In this document: piece by piece, positions 1 to 8,945 of the stretch
Layout: every line of letters begins with the position of its first letter
Numbering within the stretch: position 1 is the stretch's first letter
Assembly: GCA_963770245.1 (NCBI GenBank)
Contig: CAVYOX010000006.1
Coordinates: forward strand, 73,247 to 137,246
Source: PALSA-270 sp963770245
Lineage (GTDB): Bacteria > Acidobacteriota > Terriglobia > Terriglobales > Acidobacteriaceae
Direction: 5' to 3'
Length of the DNA stretch: 64,000 bases
Notes under the pieces: model-generated
Database searches by the model: none
Told to the model about the DNA's origin: nothing
What the model saw: the letters and a program-made list of their open reading frames with translations, nothing else
Program-made: the position numbers and the translations under genes

Positions 1-314
1 GCCGCGCCCAACACGAACGCGATCAACGAAGGAATCGAGCCGCCGATTCCGCTTCGCCACCACCCATCGGAAAGCAGAAAAGGAATCATCAGCAGATGCG
101 GCAGCGGCAACCACACCGTGCCCAGCTGCAACAGGCCGGGAGTGCGAGAATCAAACACCCGCCGCGCAATATTGATGTGCGCCACGGCGTCGCCGTAGAG
201 CAGCACGTCGCCATACCGCAAGTAAGAAAAAAAGGAGATCAGGGCGACCACGCCCGCGAGCCAGACCACGAGCATGGTCTCATGGTCCCAGTGCCGACTT
301 GTGGACTCTCTCAT
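1..314 (-). CDS. Membrane glycosyltransferase-like protein, N-terminal part (runs off the window)
   Basis: The reverse strand reads an uninterrupted 104-residue N-terminus from an ATG at 314 to the window edge. It has a hydrophobic first helix (about residues 14-32), then YGDAVAHINIARRVFDS and a WLPLPHLLM segment. An acidic D-A-x-x-H motif just after the first helix followed by a tryptophan/proline loop is the pattern of GT-C fold enzymes (dolichyl-phosphate-mannose mannosyltransferase/ArnT-like), so a membrane sugar transferase is likely, but only the first fifth is visible. Its ATG overlaps the TGA of the upstream PfkB kinase (ATGA), so it is translationally coupled to the kinase/mtnP pair. 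The function call is inferred from a short segment. Confidence 0.6.
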   Translation of the reverse strand, partial: MRESTSRHWDHETMLVVWLAGVVALISFFSYLRYGDVLLYGDAVAHINIARRVFDSRTPGLLQLGTVWLPLPHLLMIPFLLSDGWWRSGIGGSIPSLIAFVLGA

Positions 315-1234
315 TCGAGGTGGGTGAGCTCGCGGAAGATCTGGAAGCGGCCGTCGATTTCCTCGCGGGTCAGCGACTCGAGCCGCTCGGTGCCAAACCG
401 TTCGACGGCAAATGATCCCATCACTCCGCCATAGAACAGCGCCCGCTTCAGAACCTCGCGGTCTAACTTGTCCTGCGACGCGATGTATCCCATGAATCCG
501 CCGGCAAAGGAATCGCCCGCGCCGGTCGGATCGATCACTTCGTCAATGGGCAGGGCGGGAGCGCGAAAGGGATGGCGGCCGATGCCGAACGCCCCCTCAC
601 GAAAAAAAATAGTCGCCCCATATTCCCCATGCTTGATCACCACCGCCTGCGGTCCGAAAGCGAGGACTTTGAGCGCCGCCCGGGGAAGATTGGTTTCACC
701 GGCCAGCATCTTCGCCTCGCCGTCATTGATCAGCAGCACATTCACCAGCTTGAGCGTCTCCTTCAATTCCTGGCGGGTCCCCTGAATCCAGAAATTCATG
801 GTGTCGCCGCCGGTCAGGCGCACGCCGCCCATCTTCTGCCGGACCGCCGCCTGCAGACTGGGATGAATATTGCCCAGAAAAAGAAACTGCGAGTCGCGAT
901 AGGCGGGCGGGATCTGCGGCTGGAAACGTTCGAAAACATTCAGCTCCGTGAAATTGGTTTTTGCCTCGTTGAGACTCTCCAGGTATTGCCCGCCCCAGCG
1001 GAACGTCTTACCGGGGGCGCGCTCGATACCGCGCGTGTCCACGCCGCGCCGCTTGAAAACGCTCTCGTGGTCGGCGGCGAAGTCGTCGCCGACCACGGCG
1101 ACGACACGCACTTCGGTGAAGTAGCTGGCGGCCAGAGAAAAATACGTAGCCGAGCCGCCGAGGACATTCTCCACCCGGCCGGCCGGCGTGACAATGGAAT
1201 CGAACGCGATCGAACCAACTGCCAGAATGCTCAT
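311..1234 (-). CDS. PfkB/ribokinase-family sugar kinase
   Basis: A 307-residue PfkB-family kinase. It opens with ILAVGSIAFDSI and the glycine-rich LGGSATYFSLAAS substrate-binding region. Near the C-terminus it has the family signature DPTGAGDSFAGGF, whose aspartate is the catalytic base and whose GAGD forms the anion hole. It transfers phosphate from ATP to a sugar or nucleoside hydroxyl in the cytoplasm; the substrate cannot be read from sequence. It overlaps mtnP upstream by ATGA and the membrane glycosyltransferase downstream by ATGA. The tight coupling to methylthioadenosine phosphorylase suggests a role with ribose or methylthioribose derivatives from nucleoside salvage, which is inference. 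Confidence 0.88.
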   Translation of the reverse strand: MSILAVGSIAFDSIVTPAGRVENVLGGSATYFSLAASYFTEVRVVAVVGDDFAADHESVFKRRGVDTRGIERAPGKTFRWGGQYLESLNEAKTNFTELNVFERFQPQIPPAYRDSQFLFLGNIHPSLQAAVRQKMGGVRLTGGDTMNFWIQGTRQELKETLKLVNVLLINDGEAKMLAGETNLPRAALKVLAFGPQAVVIKHGEYGATIFFREGAFGIGRHPFRAPALPIDEVIDPTGAGDSFAGGFMGYIASQDKLDREVLKRALFYGGVMGSFAVERFGTERLESLTREEIDGRFQIFRELTHLE

Positions 1235-2106
1235 GCTTTTGGGGCCTTGAGGTACTTATCGAGGATGAGTTTCAGCTTCTGCCGCGTGGCCGCAGGAATC
1301 TTGTCGCGGTCGGTCAGGATCGCGTGGGCCAGCGCCGAACCGCATTTGCAGCCCCGCCCGGAGGGCATGGCGGCGATGGTGGCGCGCAACACTTTCGAGG
1401 CGTTTTCCGCATTCTTAGCGAGCACGGCCACCACTTGATCCACGGTCACCGCGTCATGGCCGGGATGCCAGCAATCGTAGTCCGTCACCATCGAAACGCT
1501 CACGTAGCAAAGCTCGGCTTCGCGCGCCAGTTTGGCTTCCTGCAAGTTGGTCATGCCGATCACATCCATGCCCCAGCTGCGGTACACCTTCGACTCCGCT
1601 TTGGTCGAAAACTGCGGACCTTCCATGCAAACGTAGGTGCCTCCGCGCTTGCCCCTCACTCCGACCTTTTGGCAGGCGCCTTCGACCACCCGCGCCAGCT
1701 CGCCGCAGATGGGGTCGGCGAAACTGATGTGGGCCACAATGCCGTCTCCGAAAAAAGTATCGACGCGATGCCGAGTGCGGTCAAAAAACTGATCCGGGAT
1801 CACGAAATCGAGCGGCTGATGTTCTTCCTTCAATGACCCCACGGCGGACACGGAGACAATACGCTCCACCCCGAGCTGGCGGAAGCCGTACACATTGGCG
1901 CGGAAGTTCAGTTCGCTCGGCAAAATGCGGTGGCCGCGCCCGTGGCGGGCTAGAAAGGCGACCTTGCGCCCGGCGAGGGTCCCGATCACGTATCGGTCCG
2001 AAGGCGCACCGAACGGCGTCTTCAGCCGGACTTCCTTGGCCTGGCTGAGCCCGGGCATGGAATAAAGCCCGCTGCCCCCGATGATTCCGATTTCCGCTTG
2101 GGGCAA
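1231..2106 (-). CDS. mtnP: S-methyl-5'-thioadenosine phosphorylase
   Basis: A 291-residue purine nucleoside phosphorylase of the MTAP subfamily. It cleaves 5'-methylthioadenosine (from polyamine and quorum-signal synthesis) with phosphate to adenine and methylthioribose-1-phosphate. Seen: N-terminal IGIIGGSGLY phosphate loop, RHGRGH, the base-binding YVCMEGPQFSTKAES segment, and GMTNLQEAKLAREAELCY with the conserved asparagine and glutamate. Length fits the family. The start is a TTG at 2106 preceded four bases upstream by a perfect AGGAGG (2111-2116), which decides it. First gene of the chain mtnP-pfkB-glycosyltransferase. Family members vary between MTA and inosine substrates, so specificity is inferred. 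Confidence 0.92.
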   Translation of the reverse strand: MPQAEIGIIGGSGLYSMPGLSQAKEVRLKTPFGAPSDRYVIGTLAGRKVAFLARHGRGHRILPSELNFRANVYGFRQLGVERIVSVSAVGSLKEEHQPLDFVIPDQFFDRTRHRVDTFFGDGIVAHISFADPICGELARVVEGACQKVGVRGKRGGTYVCMEGPQFSTKAESKVYRSWGMDVIGMTNLQEAKLAREAELCYVSVSMVTDYDCWHPGHDAVTVDQVVAVLAKNAENASKVLRATIAAMPSGRGCKCGSALAHAILTDRDKIPAATRQKLKLILDKYLKAPKA

Positions 2107-2168
2107 ACTTCCTCCTGAGGGTTTCGCGAGCTGGACTGGTGATTATACAAAACCGCTGCTTTCGCCCC

Positions 2169-3692
2169 TCAGTTCGCCGCCGCGGGCCGAGAGAAGACAT
2201 CGCGCGCGAGCTTCTCGGTCGTCGGGTCATCCAGGCTCTCGGTCACCATCAAGGTGTCGCCTTCGACCTTCAACATCACCGTTCCATCTTCGGTTCGCCA
2301 CGTGTGCTTGCCGGTCAAGCGGTCCACCGAGGCCAGGTCATCGAGGGCCGCCTCTCCATTCTCGGCTACGCCGTGTACATGCTGGTAGCGCTGGCTCAGC
2401 CATTTGGCATAGATGGCGGCAAACTGCTCTGCCTTCTCCGCGGTCGACCACCGCGAAACATACAACAGGCCCAGCGGACCGGAAGGCTTGCCCTTGGGCA
2501 TGACAGCGTAGTAATAACCGCCCCGCCAGTCGGGACACAAGGCATGCGCCGACGTCTCCCCGGCGTATTGATCGAGCAACACGGCGACGTCGAACTCTCC
2601 CATCGCCCCGATATCGAACTTGTCGTAACTCTTAAAGTCTTGCTTGAAGTCGGGCAGCGGCATGGGCGCAATGCGCTCCCCGGAGAGGTAGGTCCCGGGC
2701 TCCATGATCTGCCGTGAGCTATGGGGAGGATCCGCAAGAGCTCCAGCGTAGGCCTTTTGTTTCCCTCCGTTTTTGAGCAGCGCGACCTCAAAGTCTAGGC
2801 CGTAGCGATAGGGGAAGGTCAACTCCTGCTTGATGAAGATCGGGGCATCGCGAAACTCGGGCGAGTCCGCCGTCCCTCCCAGCATGGCTTGCTTGAGGGT
2901 GTCGATCACATCGGGGGAATTCACCACCGTGCGGCCAGCGGGCGCCAGCATGTAGTCCACCAGCACCACCATCGCCTGGCCTTCGACCACCGCCTGGCGG
3001 GCGGTGCTCATTTCGTCGTTTTCGATGTCGGCCGGGGTCGGCGCCTTCCTCTGTTCGACCAGATCGCCGGCCCCCGCCTTCATCCATTTTTCGAGGCCAA
3101 AGGACTGATCCTGTAGCGCGTGCGTCAGCTCGTGGGCGAGCACCGGGCGCTGCTGCTCGACCCCCAGCCAGTCGAGCAAATTCACCGTCTTCGTCTTCGG
3201 ATCGTAGTATCCGGCAATCTGTTCGCGCAGCAAAGCCACCAGAAACCTTCCCAGATCGAAATCTGCGGGCAGTAAGCCAAATTTCTTCAACACCAATTCC
3301 GAGCGCCGCAGGCGCTTAGCGTCTTCGTCGTCCGACATGTGCTTGGTCATGTACGCCACCAGCTCATCGCGACTAGTCAGCCTTCGCTTAACCTCGTGTT
3401 TGATCGGCAGATCGGTGTCGGTACTCGAGAACTTCAGAATCTGGTCCACTTCGCGAAAAAGTTCGTCCGCTTCCTGCGGCGAGATTTTCTTCTCGACGGT
3501 GGCCGGAGCGGGTGTGCCCGAACCGGACGAGGACGATTCGGCCGCCGATTTCTGGTTTTGTGTCGCAGGGGAAGATTCGCCTGGGGGATTTTGCGGGGGT
3601 TCGGCACATACTCCGAGAGCCAAGAGCAATCCTAGGCAAACCGTGCGCAGCCCGAACCTAGTTTTTCGATAGAATCTCTGCATTTCTCTCAT
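2169..3692 (-). CDS. Secreted zincin-like putative metalloprotease
   Basis: A 507-residue protein with a signal peptide (about residues 1-30, hydrophobic core CLGLLLALGVCA) followed by a serine/proline-rich linker. A HExxH zinc motif lies at residues 187-191 (HELTHAL), preceded by GYYDPKTKTV, typical of secreted zincins in which the metal-bound glutamate acts as base. The cysteine at the end of the signal is not in a good lipobox (valine at -1), so lipidation is uncertain. The rest of the protein, including a long C-terminal domain, is not recognised. ATG 3692 was taken; an in-frame ATG at 3683 is equally possible. A TPR gene diverges from its promoter region. Protease activity is inferred from HExxH only. 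Confidence 0.72.
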   Translation of the reverse strand: MREMQRFYRKTRFGLRTVCLGLLLALGVCAEPPQNPPGESSPATQNQKSAAESSSSGSGTPAPATVEKKISPQEADELFREVDQILKFSSTDTDLPIKHEVKRRLTSRDELVAYMTKHMSDDEDAKRLRRSELVLKKFGLLPADFDLGRFLVALLREQIAGYYDPKTKTVNLLDWLGVEQQRPVLAHELTHALQDQSFGLEKWMKAGAGDLVEQRKAPTPADIENDEMSTARQAVVEGQAMVVLVDYMLAPAGRTVVNSPDVIDTLKQAMLGGTADSPEFRDAPIFIKQELTFPYRYGLDFEVALLKNGGKQKAYAGALADPPHSSRQIMEPGTYLSGERIAPMPLPDFKQDFKSYDKFDIGAMGEFDVAVLLDQYAGETSAHALCPDWRGGYYYAVMPKGKPSGPLGLLYVSRWSTAEKAEQFAAIYAKWLSQRYQHVHGVAENGEAALDDLASVDRLTGKHTWRTEDGTVMLKVEGDTLMVTESLDDPTTEKLARDVFSRPAAAN

Positions 3693-3703
3693 TGGATCCG
3701 TTC

Positions 3704-4189
3704 ATGTCCGATACCGATCGTCGCCAGTCCGCTGCCCAATACTTCGAGCAGGCCTATGAACTGCAGAGGGCGGGTGAGCTCAAACAAGCCATCGAACTCT
3801 ACACTCGTTCGATCGCCGCCTTCCCCACCGCCGAGGCTTATACCTTCCGCGGCTGGGCGTACTCATTGCTCGGCGACTATGACCGCGCCATCTCCGAATG
3901 TTTGGAAGCCATCCAGGTAGATCCCGACTTCGGCAATCCTTACAACGATATCGGGGCTTATCTGATTGAACAAGGGAAATGGGACGACTCGGTTTCCTGG
4001 TTCGAGAAAGCTGTGATCGCGCCGCGCTATGAGGCCCGCTGCTATCCCCACTTCAATCTGGGCCGGGTCTACGAGCACCAGCGCCACTGGCAAAAGGCGA
4101 AGGACTGTTATCGCAAGGCGTTTGCCATTGATCCGAGATACCGGGTGGCGTTGGCGGGTTGGCAGCGGATCCGGGCGATGTCGAATTAG
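3704..4189 (+). CDS. Tetratricopeptide-repeat protein
   Basis: A 161-residue protein made almost entirely of TPR units: AAQYFEQAYELQRAGELKQAIELYTRSIAAFP, AEAYTFRGWAYSLLGDYDRAISECLEAIQVDP, and further copies ending near GRVYEHQRHWQKAKDCYRKAFAIDP show the W/L-G-Y-A-P spacing of the repeat. Such proteins are helical scaffolds for protein contacts; the partner is unknown. No signal peptide, so cytoplasmic. The frame extends to a TTG at 3692, but ATG 3704 gives the natural start. Divergent from the zincin gene, with only 11 bases between starts, so the two promoters must overlap the coding ends. Confidence 0.85.
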   Translation: MSDTDRRQSAAQYFEQAYELQRAGELKQAIELYTRSIAAFPTAEAYTFRGWAYSLLGDYDRAISECLEAIQVDPDFGNPYNDIGAYLIEQGKWDDSVSWFEKAVIAPRYEARCYPHFNLGRVYEHQRHWQKAKDCYRKAFAIDPRYRVALAGWQRIRAMSN

Positions 4190-4230
4190 ATGCGTCTTTC
4201 GAGAACTCGGCCCACGCGGCGCAAGCCTGC

Positions 4231-5301
4231 TCACAACCCCCGGACCCTCTCGGCAACCCACTCTCCCGCGGCCCGCGTTCCCAAGGTTCCGCCGATATCC
4301 GGGGTGGTCTTGTTCTGCCGCACCGCCTCGAGCACGGCCGCTTCAATTTTTTCCGCCCCGGCCGCGAGCCCCAGGTGACGCAGCATCATGGCGGCCGTCA
4401 GGATGGCGCCCAAGGGATTGGCCAGGTTCCTCCCCGCAATCGGTGGTGCCGACCCATGCACCGGCTCAAACATCGAGGTCTTCCCGGGATGGATATTGCC
4501 GCTGGCGGCCATCCCCAGCCCGCCCTGCAGACCCGCCGCCAGGTCGGTGATGATGTCGCCGAATAGGTTGTTGGTCACGATGACGTCGAACGACCGAGGG
4601 TCGCGGACCATCTGCAGGCAGAGTGCGTCCACGTACATGTGCTCGGCGGCGATCTGGGGATGCTCCCCGCTGACCTCCTTGAACACGCGCTGCCACAGGC
4701 CGTGAGCATGGGTCAGGACGTTGGCTTTGTCCGCCATGAGCACACGCTGGCGCGGGCTTCCATTCTGCTTCTTGTGATTCTCGCAATATTCAAAAGCATA
4801 ACGGATGATGCGCTCGACCCCCTTGCGCGTGTTGAGGTCCTCTTGCACCGCCACTTCGTCAGCGGTTCCCTTCTTAAAGCATCCGCCGACATCGACGTAC
4901 ACACCTTCGGTGTTCTCCCGGATCACCACAAAGTCGATGTCTTCTGGGCCTACTCCTTTCAACGGGCATAAGGCCGCGTCGAGCAGGCGCACCGGGCGGA
5001 CGTTGGCGTAGAGGTCCATTTGAAAGCGCATGCCGAGCAGGATCTCTTTGGCATGCAGGTTCGAGGGCACGCGCGGATCGCCGAAGGCGCCCATCAGGAT
5101 GGCGTCGAATTCCCGGTTCAGCATGGAAAAGCCATCGGGCGGGACGGTCATTCCGTCGGCCAGATAGCGTTCGGCGCCCCAATCGAAAAAAGCCATCTCA
5201 ACCGGAGCCTCGGAGGCGGTAATGACCGCCACGGCTTCGGGGATGACTTCCTGTCCGATCCCGTCGCCAGCAATGATGGCGATGCGTTTTTTTGCGCTCA
5301 T
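4231..5301 (-). CDS. leuB: 3-isopropylmalate dehydrogenase-family decarboxylating dehydrogenase
   Basis: A 356-residue beta-decarboxylating dehydrogenase. Seen: start IAIIAGDGIGQEVIPEA, the substrate arginine/glutamate segment VIRENTEGVYV, catalytic lysine region VLMADKANVLTHAHGLW, Mg2+ aspartates in NNLFGDIITDLAAG, and the NAD-binding EPVHGSAPPIAGRN segment. The family oxidises and decarboxylates 3-isopropylmalate (leucine synthesis), isocitrate, tartrate or homoisocitrate using NAD(P). Here the isopropylmalate/tartrate branch fits best, but no other leu gene lies nearby, so tartrate dehydrogenase is the main alternative. Start taken at ATG 5301 (MSAKKRIAII); a second ATG at 5319 adds six residues. 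Confidence 0.85.
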   Translation of the reverse strand: MSAKKRIAIIAGDGIGQEVIPEAVAVITASEAPVEMAFFDWGAERYLADGMTVPPDGFSMLNREFDAILMGAFGDPRVPSNLHAKEILLGMRFQMDLYANVRPVRLLDAALCPLKGVGPEDIDFVVIRENTEGVYVDVGGCFKKGTADEVAVQEDLNTRKGVERIIRYAFEYCENHKKQNGSPRQRVLMADKANVLTHAHGLWQRVFKEVSGEHPQIAAEHMYVDALCLQMVRDPRSFDVIVTNNLFGDIITDLAAGLQGGLGMAASGNIHPGKTSMFEPVHGSAPPIAGRNLANPLGAILTAAMMLRHLGLAAGAEKIEAAVLEAVRQNKTTPDIGGTLGTRAAGEWVAERVRGL

Positions 5302-5542
5302 TTCCCGAAAAGGTATCACATGTGCGCCGTCGAACTTCGCAACTCATGATTCCTTCTGCGATTTTCGGGCACGCCTAGCGGCTCTTTCGGCCCGCAGAAA
5401 CCTTCCGCGGCAGAGTGAGGCGAGAAAAAGGCCACGGGGGCACGGGAGCACACTGGCTCGGCGAGCCGAGTTCGCGGCCGCCGCATCTGGCGGCGCTTCG
5501 CTATAATCAAAGCTGACCAGCGACCGGATCATCCGCTGCCCC

Positions 5543-6568
5543 ATGTCCACCGCACTCGACGACCAACTCGCCCCCGCCCTTGATTTTGGCGACGCCCGGG
5601 CCGAATTTCGGGCCTTGGTTTCGGGGTGTGGAGTGTATGGGGTGACGGGGCGAGCCCGGATCGGGCTCACGGGCAGCGACCGGGTGCGCTGGCTGAATGG
5701 CATGGTGACCAATAACATCCGCGATTTGGCCCGGGGGCGCGGGGTTTACGCTTTTATGCTGAATCCGCAGGGCCGTATTCTGGCCGACTTCTACGTGTTC
5801 AATCGCGGAGACCGGCTGCTCATCGACACGGATCAGTCCCAGGCAGAAAAAATTCTCGCGGCCTTCGACCATTACATCATCATGGACGAGGTGGAAGTCT
5901 CGAACCTGAGCCTGGAGTCGGCCGCCATCGGAGTCGGAGGGCCCAACTCGCGGGAAGTGTTGCGCGCGGCGGGGCTCGAGCTGGCCGCACTGGCGCCTCT
6001 TGCATTTGCCGATTCCTCCTGGCAACAGATGAGTCTGACCGTACTGCGGACCGACCATCAGGCGATCGAGTTATTCGAACTATGGCTGGAGCCGGCGCAC
6101 GCCCCGGCGCTGCGGGCGGCGCTGCTGAACGCGGGAGCAAAGCCAGTGGGCGTAGCGGCGCTCGAGAGCTTCCGCATTGCTTCGGGAATTCCCCGCTATG
6201 GACAGGATATCCGCGAGCGCGACCTGCCCCAGGAAACCGAGCAGCGGCGCGCCCTGAACTTCAGCAAGGGCTGCTATGTGGGGCAGGAGATCGTCGAACG
6301 CATCCGCTCGCGGGGCAACGTGCACCGCACCTTTACCGGGTTCGTGGTCGTGGGCGCTCTACCGCCCCTCGGCACGAAGATCCAGCTCGATGGCAAAGAC
6401 GTAGGGGAGATTACCAGTGTGGCTTCCCTTCCCGTGGCCGCGGGCGAGCGCTTGGTCGCCCTGGGATATGTCCGTCGGGAAGCGGCCTCAGCCGGCCAGC
6501 AACTGAGTGCCGAGGGCGCGAAACTGACGGTCACCGGCGTTCCCTTCGCGGAAGTATTTACCAACTAA
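5543..6568 (+). CDS. ygfZ: Folate-binding protein YgfZ (GcvT-like)
   Basis: A 341-residue member of the YgfZ/GcvT family, cytoplasmic, using tetrahydrofolate to support maintenance of some Fe-S enzymes. Seen: GCGVYGVTGRARIGLTGSDRVRWLNGMVTNNI at the N-terminus, the family signature KGCYVGQEIVER (with the conserved cysteine) at about residue 250, and a C-terminal barrel domain. Length agrees with the family. Convergent/divergent spacing suggests it leads a plus-strand run with the DUF1844, MBL and ribF genes (gaps of 11, 6 and 16 bases), consistent with one transcript. Specific client enzymes cannot be read from the sequence. Confidence 0.9.
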   Translation: MSTALDDQLAPALDFGDARAEFRALVSGCGVYGVTGRARIGLTGSDRVRWLNGMVTNNIRDLARGRGVYAFMLNPQGRILADFYVFNRGDRLLIDTDQSQAEKILAAFDHYIIMDEVEVSNLSLESAAIGVGGPNSREVLRAAGLELAALAPLAFADSSWQQMSLTVLRTDHQAIELFELWLEPAHAPALRAALLNAGAKPVGVAALESFRIASGIPRYGQDIRERDLPQETEQRRALNFSKGCYVGQEIVERIRSRGNVHRTFTGFVVVGALPPLGTKIQLDGKDVGEITSVASLPVAAGERLVALGYVRREAASAGQQLSAEGAKLTVTGVPFAEVFTN

Positions 6569-6579
6569 GAGGAATCACT

Positions 6580-7140
6580 ATGGCAGAGAAGAAGCAGGAA
6601 AATTTTACCGTCAACGACCGGCGGCTATTCACCGCGGATGGTGAGCTGCGTCAAGAGGCTTCCGAAGAGCAGGTTTCGGTTTCCTCTCCAGCTCCCGAAC
6701 CGATGCCCGCCGCCACCCCCAATCCGGTCACCGACGAGCCGGTGATGCCGCCCTCGCCTACGGCCGCCGAGCAGCAGGCTCAGGCGGACGCCTACCGGCG
6801 ATCGTCCAAAGAATTAGACACGCGCGTCGAACTGAGCGGACATTCCTCGAAAGAACTGGAAATGACGTTCGAACGCTTTCTGGCGTCGCTCTACATGACG
6901 GCCATGCTGCAACTCGGGCTCATGCGCGAGGAAGGCGGCCAACCTCGGATTGATCTGATCGGCGCGCGCCAGACCATCGATACGCTCAGCCTGCTGGCCG
7001 AGAAGACCAAAGGCAACTTGACGGCGGCCGAAGAGGGCTTCCTGCAGAATTCGCTGTACGAAGTGCGCATGGCCTACGTCGAAGTGACCAACGCCCTGGC
7101 GCGCCCTCCGAAAGCCCCGGCCCAGAGCACGGGGACTTAG
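6580..7140 (+). CDS. DUF1844-domain protein
   Basis: A 186-residue protein. The N-terminal half is low complexity and rich in proline, alanine and glutamate (SSPAPEPMPAATPNPV). The C-terminal half is the helical DUF1844 domain: FERFLASLYMTAMLQLGLM, then IDLIGARQTIDTLSLLAEKTKGNLTAAEEGFLQNSLYEVRMAYVEV. No biochemical role is established for this domain. ATG 6580 is chosen because AAGAGGA lies eight bases upstream; a longer reading of the frame runs through ygfZ and is a shadow. It sits between ygfZ and an MBL-fold gene in a tight plus-strand run, which suggests a housekeeping rather than accessory role. Confidence 0.82.
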   Translation: MAEKKQENFTVNDRRLFTADGELRQEASEEQVSVSSPAPEPMPAATPNPVTDEPVMPPSPTAAEQQAQADAYRRSSKELDTRVELSGHSSKELEMTFERFLASLYMTAMLQLGLMREEGGQPRIDLIGARQTIDTLSLLAEKTKGNLTAAEEGFLQNSLYEVRMAYVEVTNALARPPKAPAQSTGT

Positions 7141-7146
7141 TTCGCC

Positions 7147-7917
7147 ATGAAGGCCAGTCTCACGGTGCTCGGAAGCGGCACCTCGATGGGCGTGCCCACG
7201 ATTGGCTGCGCCTGCGCGGTGTGCCGTTCTTCTGACCCGCACGACCGTCGAACCCGGCCTTCCATCCTGCTCGAATTCGGCGGGAAGTTCGTGCTGATCG
7301 ACACCACCCCCGACTTTCGCGAGCAGGCGATTCGGGAGGGCATTCGCCAGCTCGACGCCGTACTCTACACTCACGCCCACGCCGACCACATTCTCGGACT
7401 CGACGATCTGCGGCCACTCACCTTTGACCGGCCGGAAAAAACACCTTTGTATGCGCAGCCGGAGGCAGCGGAGCTTTTACGCCGCATGTTCCGCTATATC
7501 TTTCAGGCGGATTACAAATTCGGCGGCTTGGCGCAGGTGGAGATTCATTTGATCGATGGACCGATCGCTCTGTTCGGGGCCCAATTTGAGCCCGTGAAGG
7601 TTCTGCACGGCGATCGAGAAATCATCGGCTACCGCTTTGGACAGGCGGCCTATCTGACTGATTTCAGCGAGATTCCGGAACCATCCTTTGCGCAATTGAA
7701 AAACCTGGACATCTTGTTCCTCGATGCCCTGCGGCATAAGCCGCATCCCACGCACTCGACCGTCGAAAATTCCCTGCGCATCGTCGAACGGGTGAAGCCG
7801 AAACGGGCATTCTTTACTCATATTTGCCACGACTTGCCGCATCAGGCGACCAATGCCGCCCTGCCGCCCGCAGTGCGGCTTTCCTTTGATGGAATGAAGC
7901 TGGAGTTTGAAATCTGA
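7147..7917 (+). CDS. MBL-fold metallohydrolase (PhnP-like phosphodiesterase)
   Basis: A 256-residue metallo-beta-lactamase-fold hydrolase with the dinuclear metal motif THAHADHILGLDDLRPL (HxHxDH), a second histidine in VLHGDREIIGYRFG, aspartate in AYLTDFSEIP, and a final histidine in FTHICHDLPH. Early cysteines in TIGCACAVCRS are the extra zinc-site found in PhnP-type enzymes, which hydrolyse cyclic nucleotide or ribose phosphodiesters. Cytoplasmic, no signal. It ends inside the 16-base gap before ribF. The exact substrate is unknown; no phosphonate genes are nearby, so a general phosphodiesterase role is more likely than phosphonate use. Confidence 0.88.
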   Translation: MKASLTVLGSGTSMGVPTIGCACAVCRSSDPHDRRTRPSILLEFGGKFVLIDTTPDFREQAIREGIRQLDAVLYTHAHADHILGLDDLRPLTFDRPEKTPLYAQPEAAELLRRMFRYIFQADYKFGGLAQVEIHLIDGPIALFGAQFEPVKVLHGDREIIGYRFGQAAYLTDFSEIPEPSFAQLKNLDILFLDALRHKPHPTHSTVENSLRIVERVKPKRAFFTHICHDLPHQATNAALPPAVRLSFDGMKLEFEI

Positions 7918-7933
7918 AGTGGGGTCGAGGGAC

Positions 7934-8881
7934 ATGCACGTCTTCCACAAACTCGACGATCTACCCGCCGACTTTGGCCCCACGCTCATCAGCGTGGGCA
8001 ACTTTGACGGAGTCCATCGCGCCCACACGCATGTGCTTCGCCAGCTCGTCGGCGGCGCGCGGGAACAGAAATCAAAGGCCATGGCGGTGGCTTTTGAGCC
8101 CCATCCCATCCGTATCCTGCGGCCCGACGTCGGACTGAAACTGCTCACCCCCACTCCTGAAAAACTTCGCCTTCTCGAACTGTCCGGGCTCGACGCAGCG
8201 CTGCTCCTTCCCTTCACTCGCGACCTTTCTCTGCTCACGCCACGCCAGTTTGCGGAACGAATCTTGAAGAAGAAGCTGCACGCCCGCGAGGTCCACGAAG
8301 GCTACAACTTCCATTTCGGTCACCAGGCAGCGGGGGACGTGGGCTTGCTCGGCGAACTGGGGCGGGAAATGGGTTTCGGGGTGAAGGTTTATCCGGAGAT
8401 GAAGTTGCGAGGCGAACCGGTTTCGAGCAGCCATATCCGGAAGCTGCTCAACCAGGGTGGGGTCAGCCGGGCACGGCATCTGATGGGGCGGCCGTTCTCG
8501 ATCCTGTCGACGGCAGGCCGCGGACGGGGCTATGGCTCGAAGTACACCGTGCCCACCATCAACCTGAGCCGCTACGACGAACTCATCCCCGGAGATGGCG
8601 TCTACATTACTCGCACTCGGGTCGGCGCGGAGTGCTTTGATTCCGTGACCAACGTCGGAAATCGCCCGACGTTCGGCGCCGATTCTTTCGCGGTGGAGTC
8701 GCATCTGCTGAACTTCCACGCCGTCGCATTGACGCCGGAGACCGAAGTGGAAGTTTATTTCCTCTTCCGCTTGCGCGATGAAGTCAAGTTCCCCTCGGTC
8801 GAGGCGCTGCGCGAGCAGATTGGCCGGGACGTGAAGAAGGCGCAGCGATATTTTCGACTGCTGGCGGTTCGAGACGCCTGA
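7934..8881 (+). CDS. ribF: Bifunctional riboflavin kinase / FAD synthetase
   Basis: A 315-residue RibF. The N-terminal FMN adenylyltransferase domain shows SVGNFDGVHRAHTHVL (the GxFDGxHxGH nucleotidyltransferase motif), a GYNFHFGHQAAGDV segment and VSSSHIRKLL. The C-terminal flavokinase domain shows GRPFSILSTAGRGRGYGSKYTVPTINL and GDGVYITRTRV, with VTNVGNRPTF. It phosphorylates riboflavin to FMN and adenylates FMN to FAD in the cytoplasm. ATG 7934 with a GAGGGAC Shine-Dalgarno is preferred to a TTG at 7907 that would overlap the upstream gene. No FMN riboswitch could fit in the 16-base gap. Confidence 0.94.
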   Translation: MHVFHKLDDLPADFGPTLISVGNFDGVHRAHTHVLRQLVGGAREQKSKAMAVAFEPHPIRILRPDVGLKLLTPTPEKLRLLELSGLDAALLLPFTRDLSLLTPRQFAERILKKKLHAREVHEGYNFHFGHQAAGDVGLLGELGREMGFGVKVYPEMKLRGEPVSSSHIRKLLNQGGVSRARHLMGRPFSILSTAGRGRGYGSKYTVPTINLSRYDELIPGDGVYITRTRVGAECFDSVTNVGNRPTFGADSFAVESHLLNFHAVALTPETEVEVYFLFRLRDEVKFPSVEALREQIGRDVKKAQRYFRLLAVRDA

Positions 8882-8945
8882 GCCGGCCGATGAATTTCTT
8901 GACCGGCGATCGAACATCTTACGGTCTAAGGGCCCGGGCCGCCAG

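Noticed and set aside
7918..7933. Possible FMN riboswitch ahead of ribF
   Set aside because: Only 16 bases separate ribF from the preceding gene, far too short.
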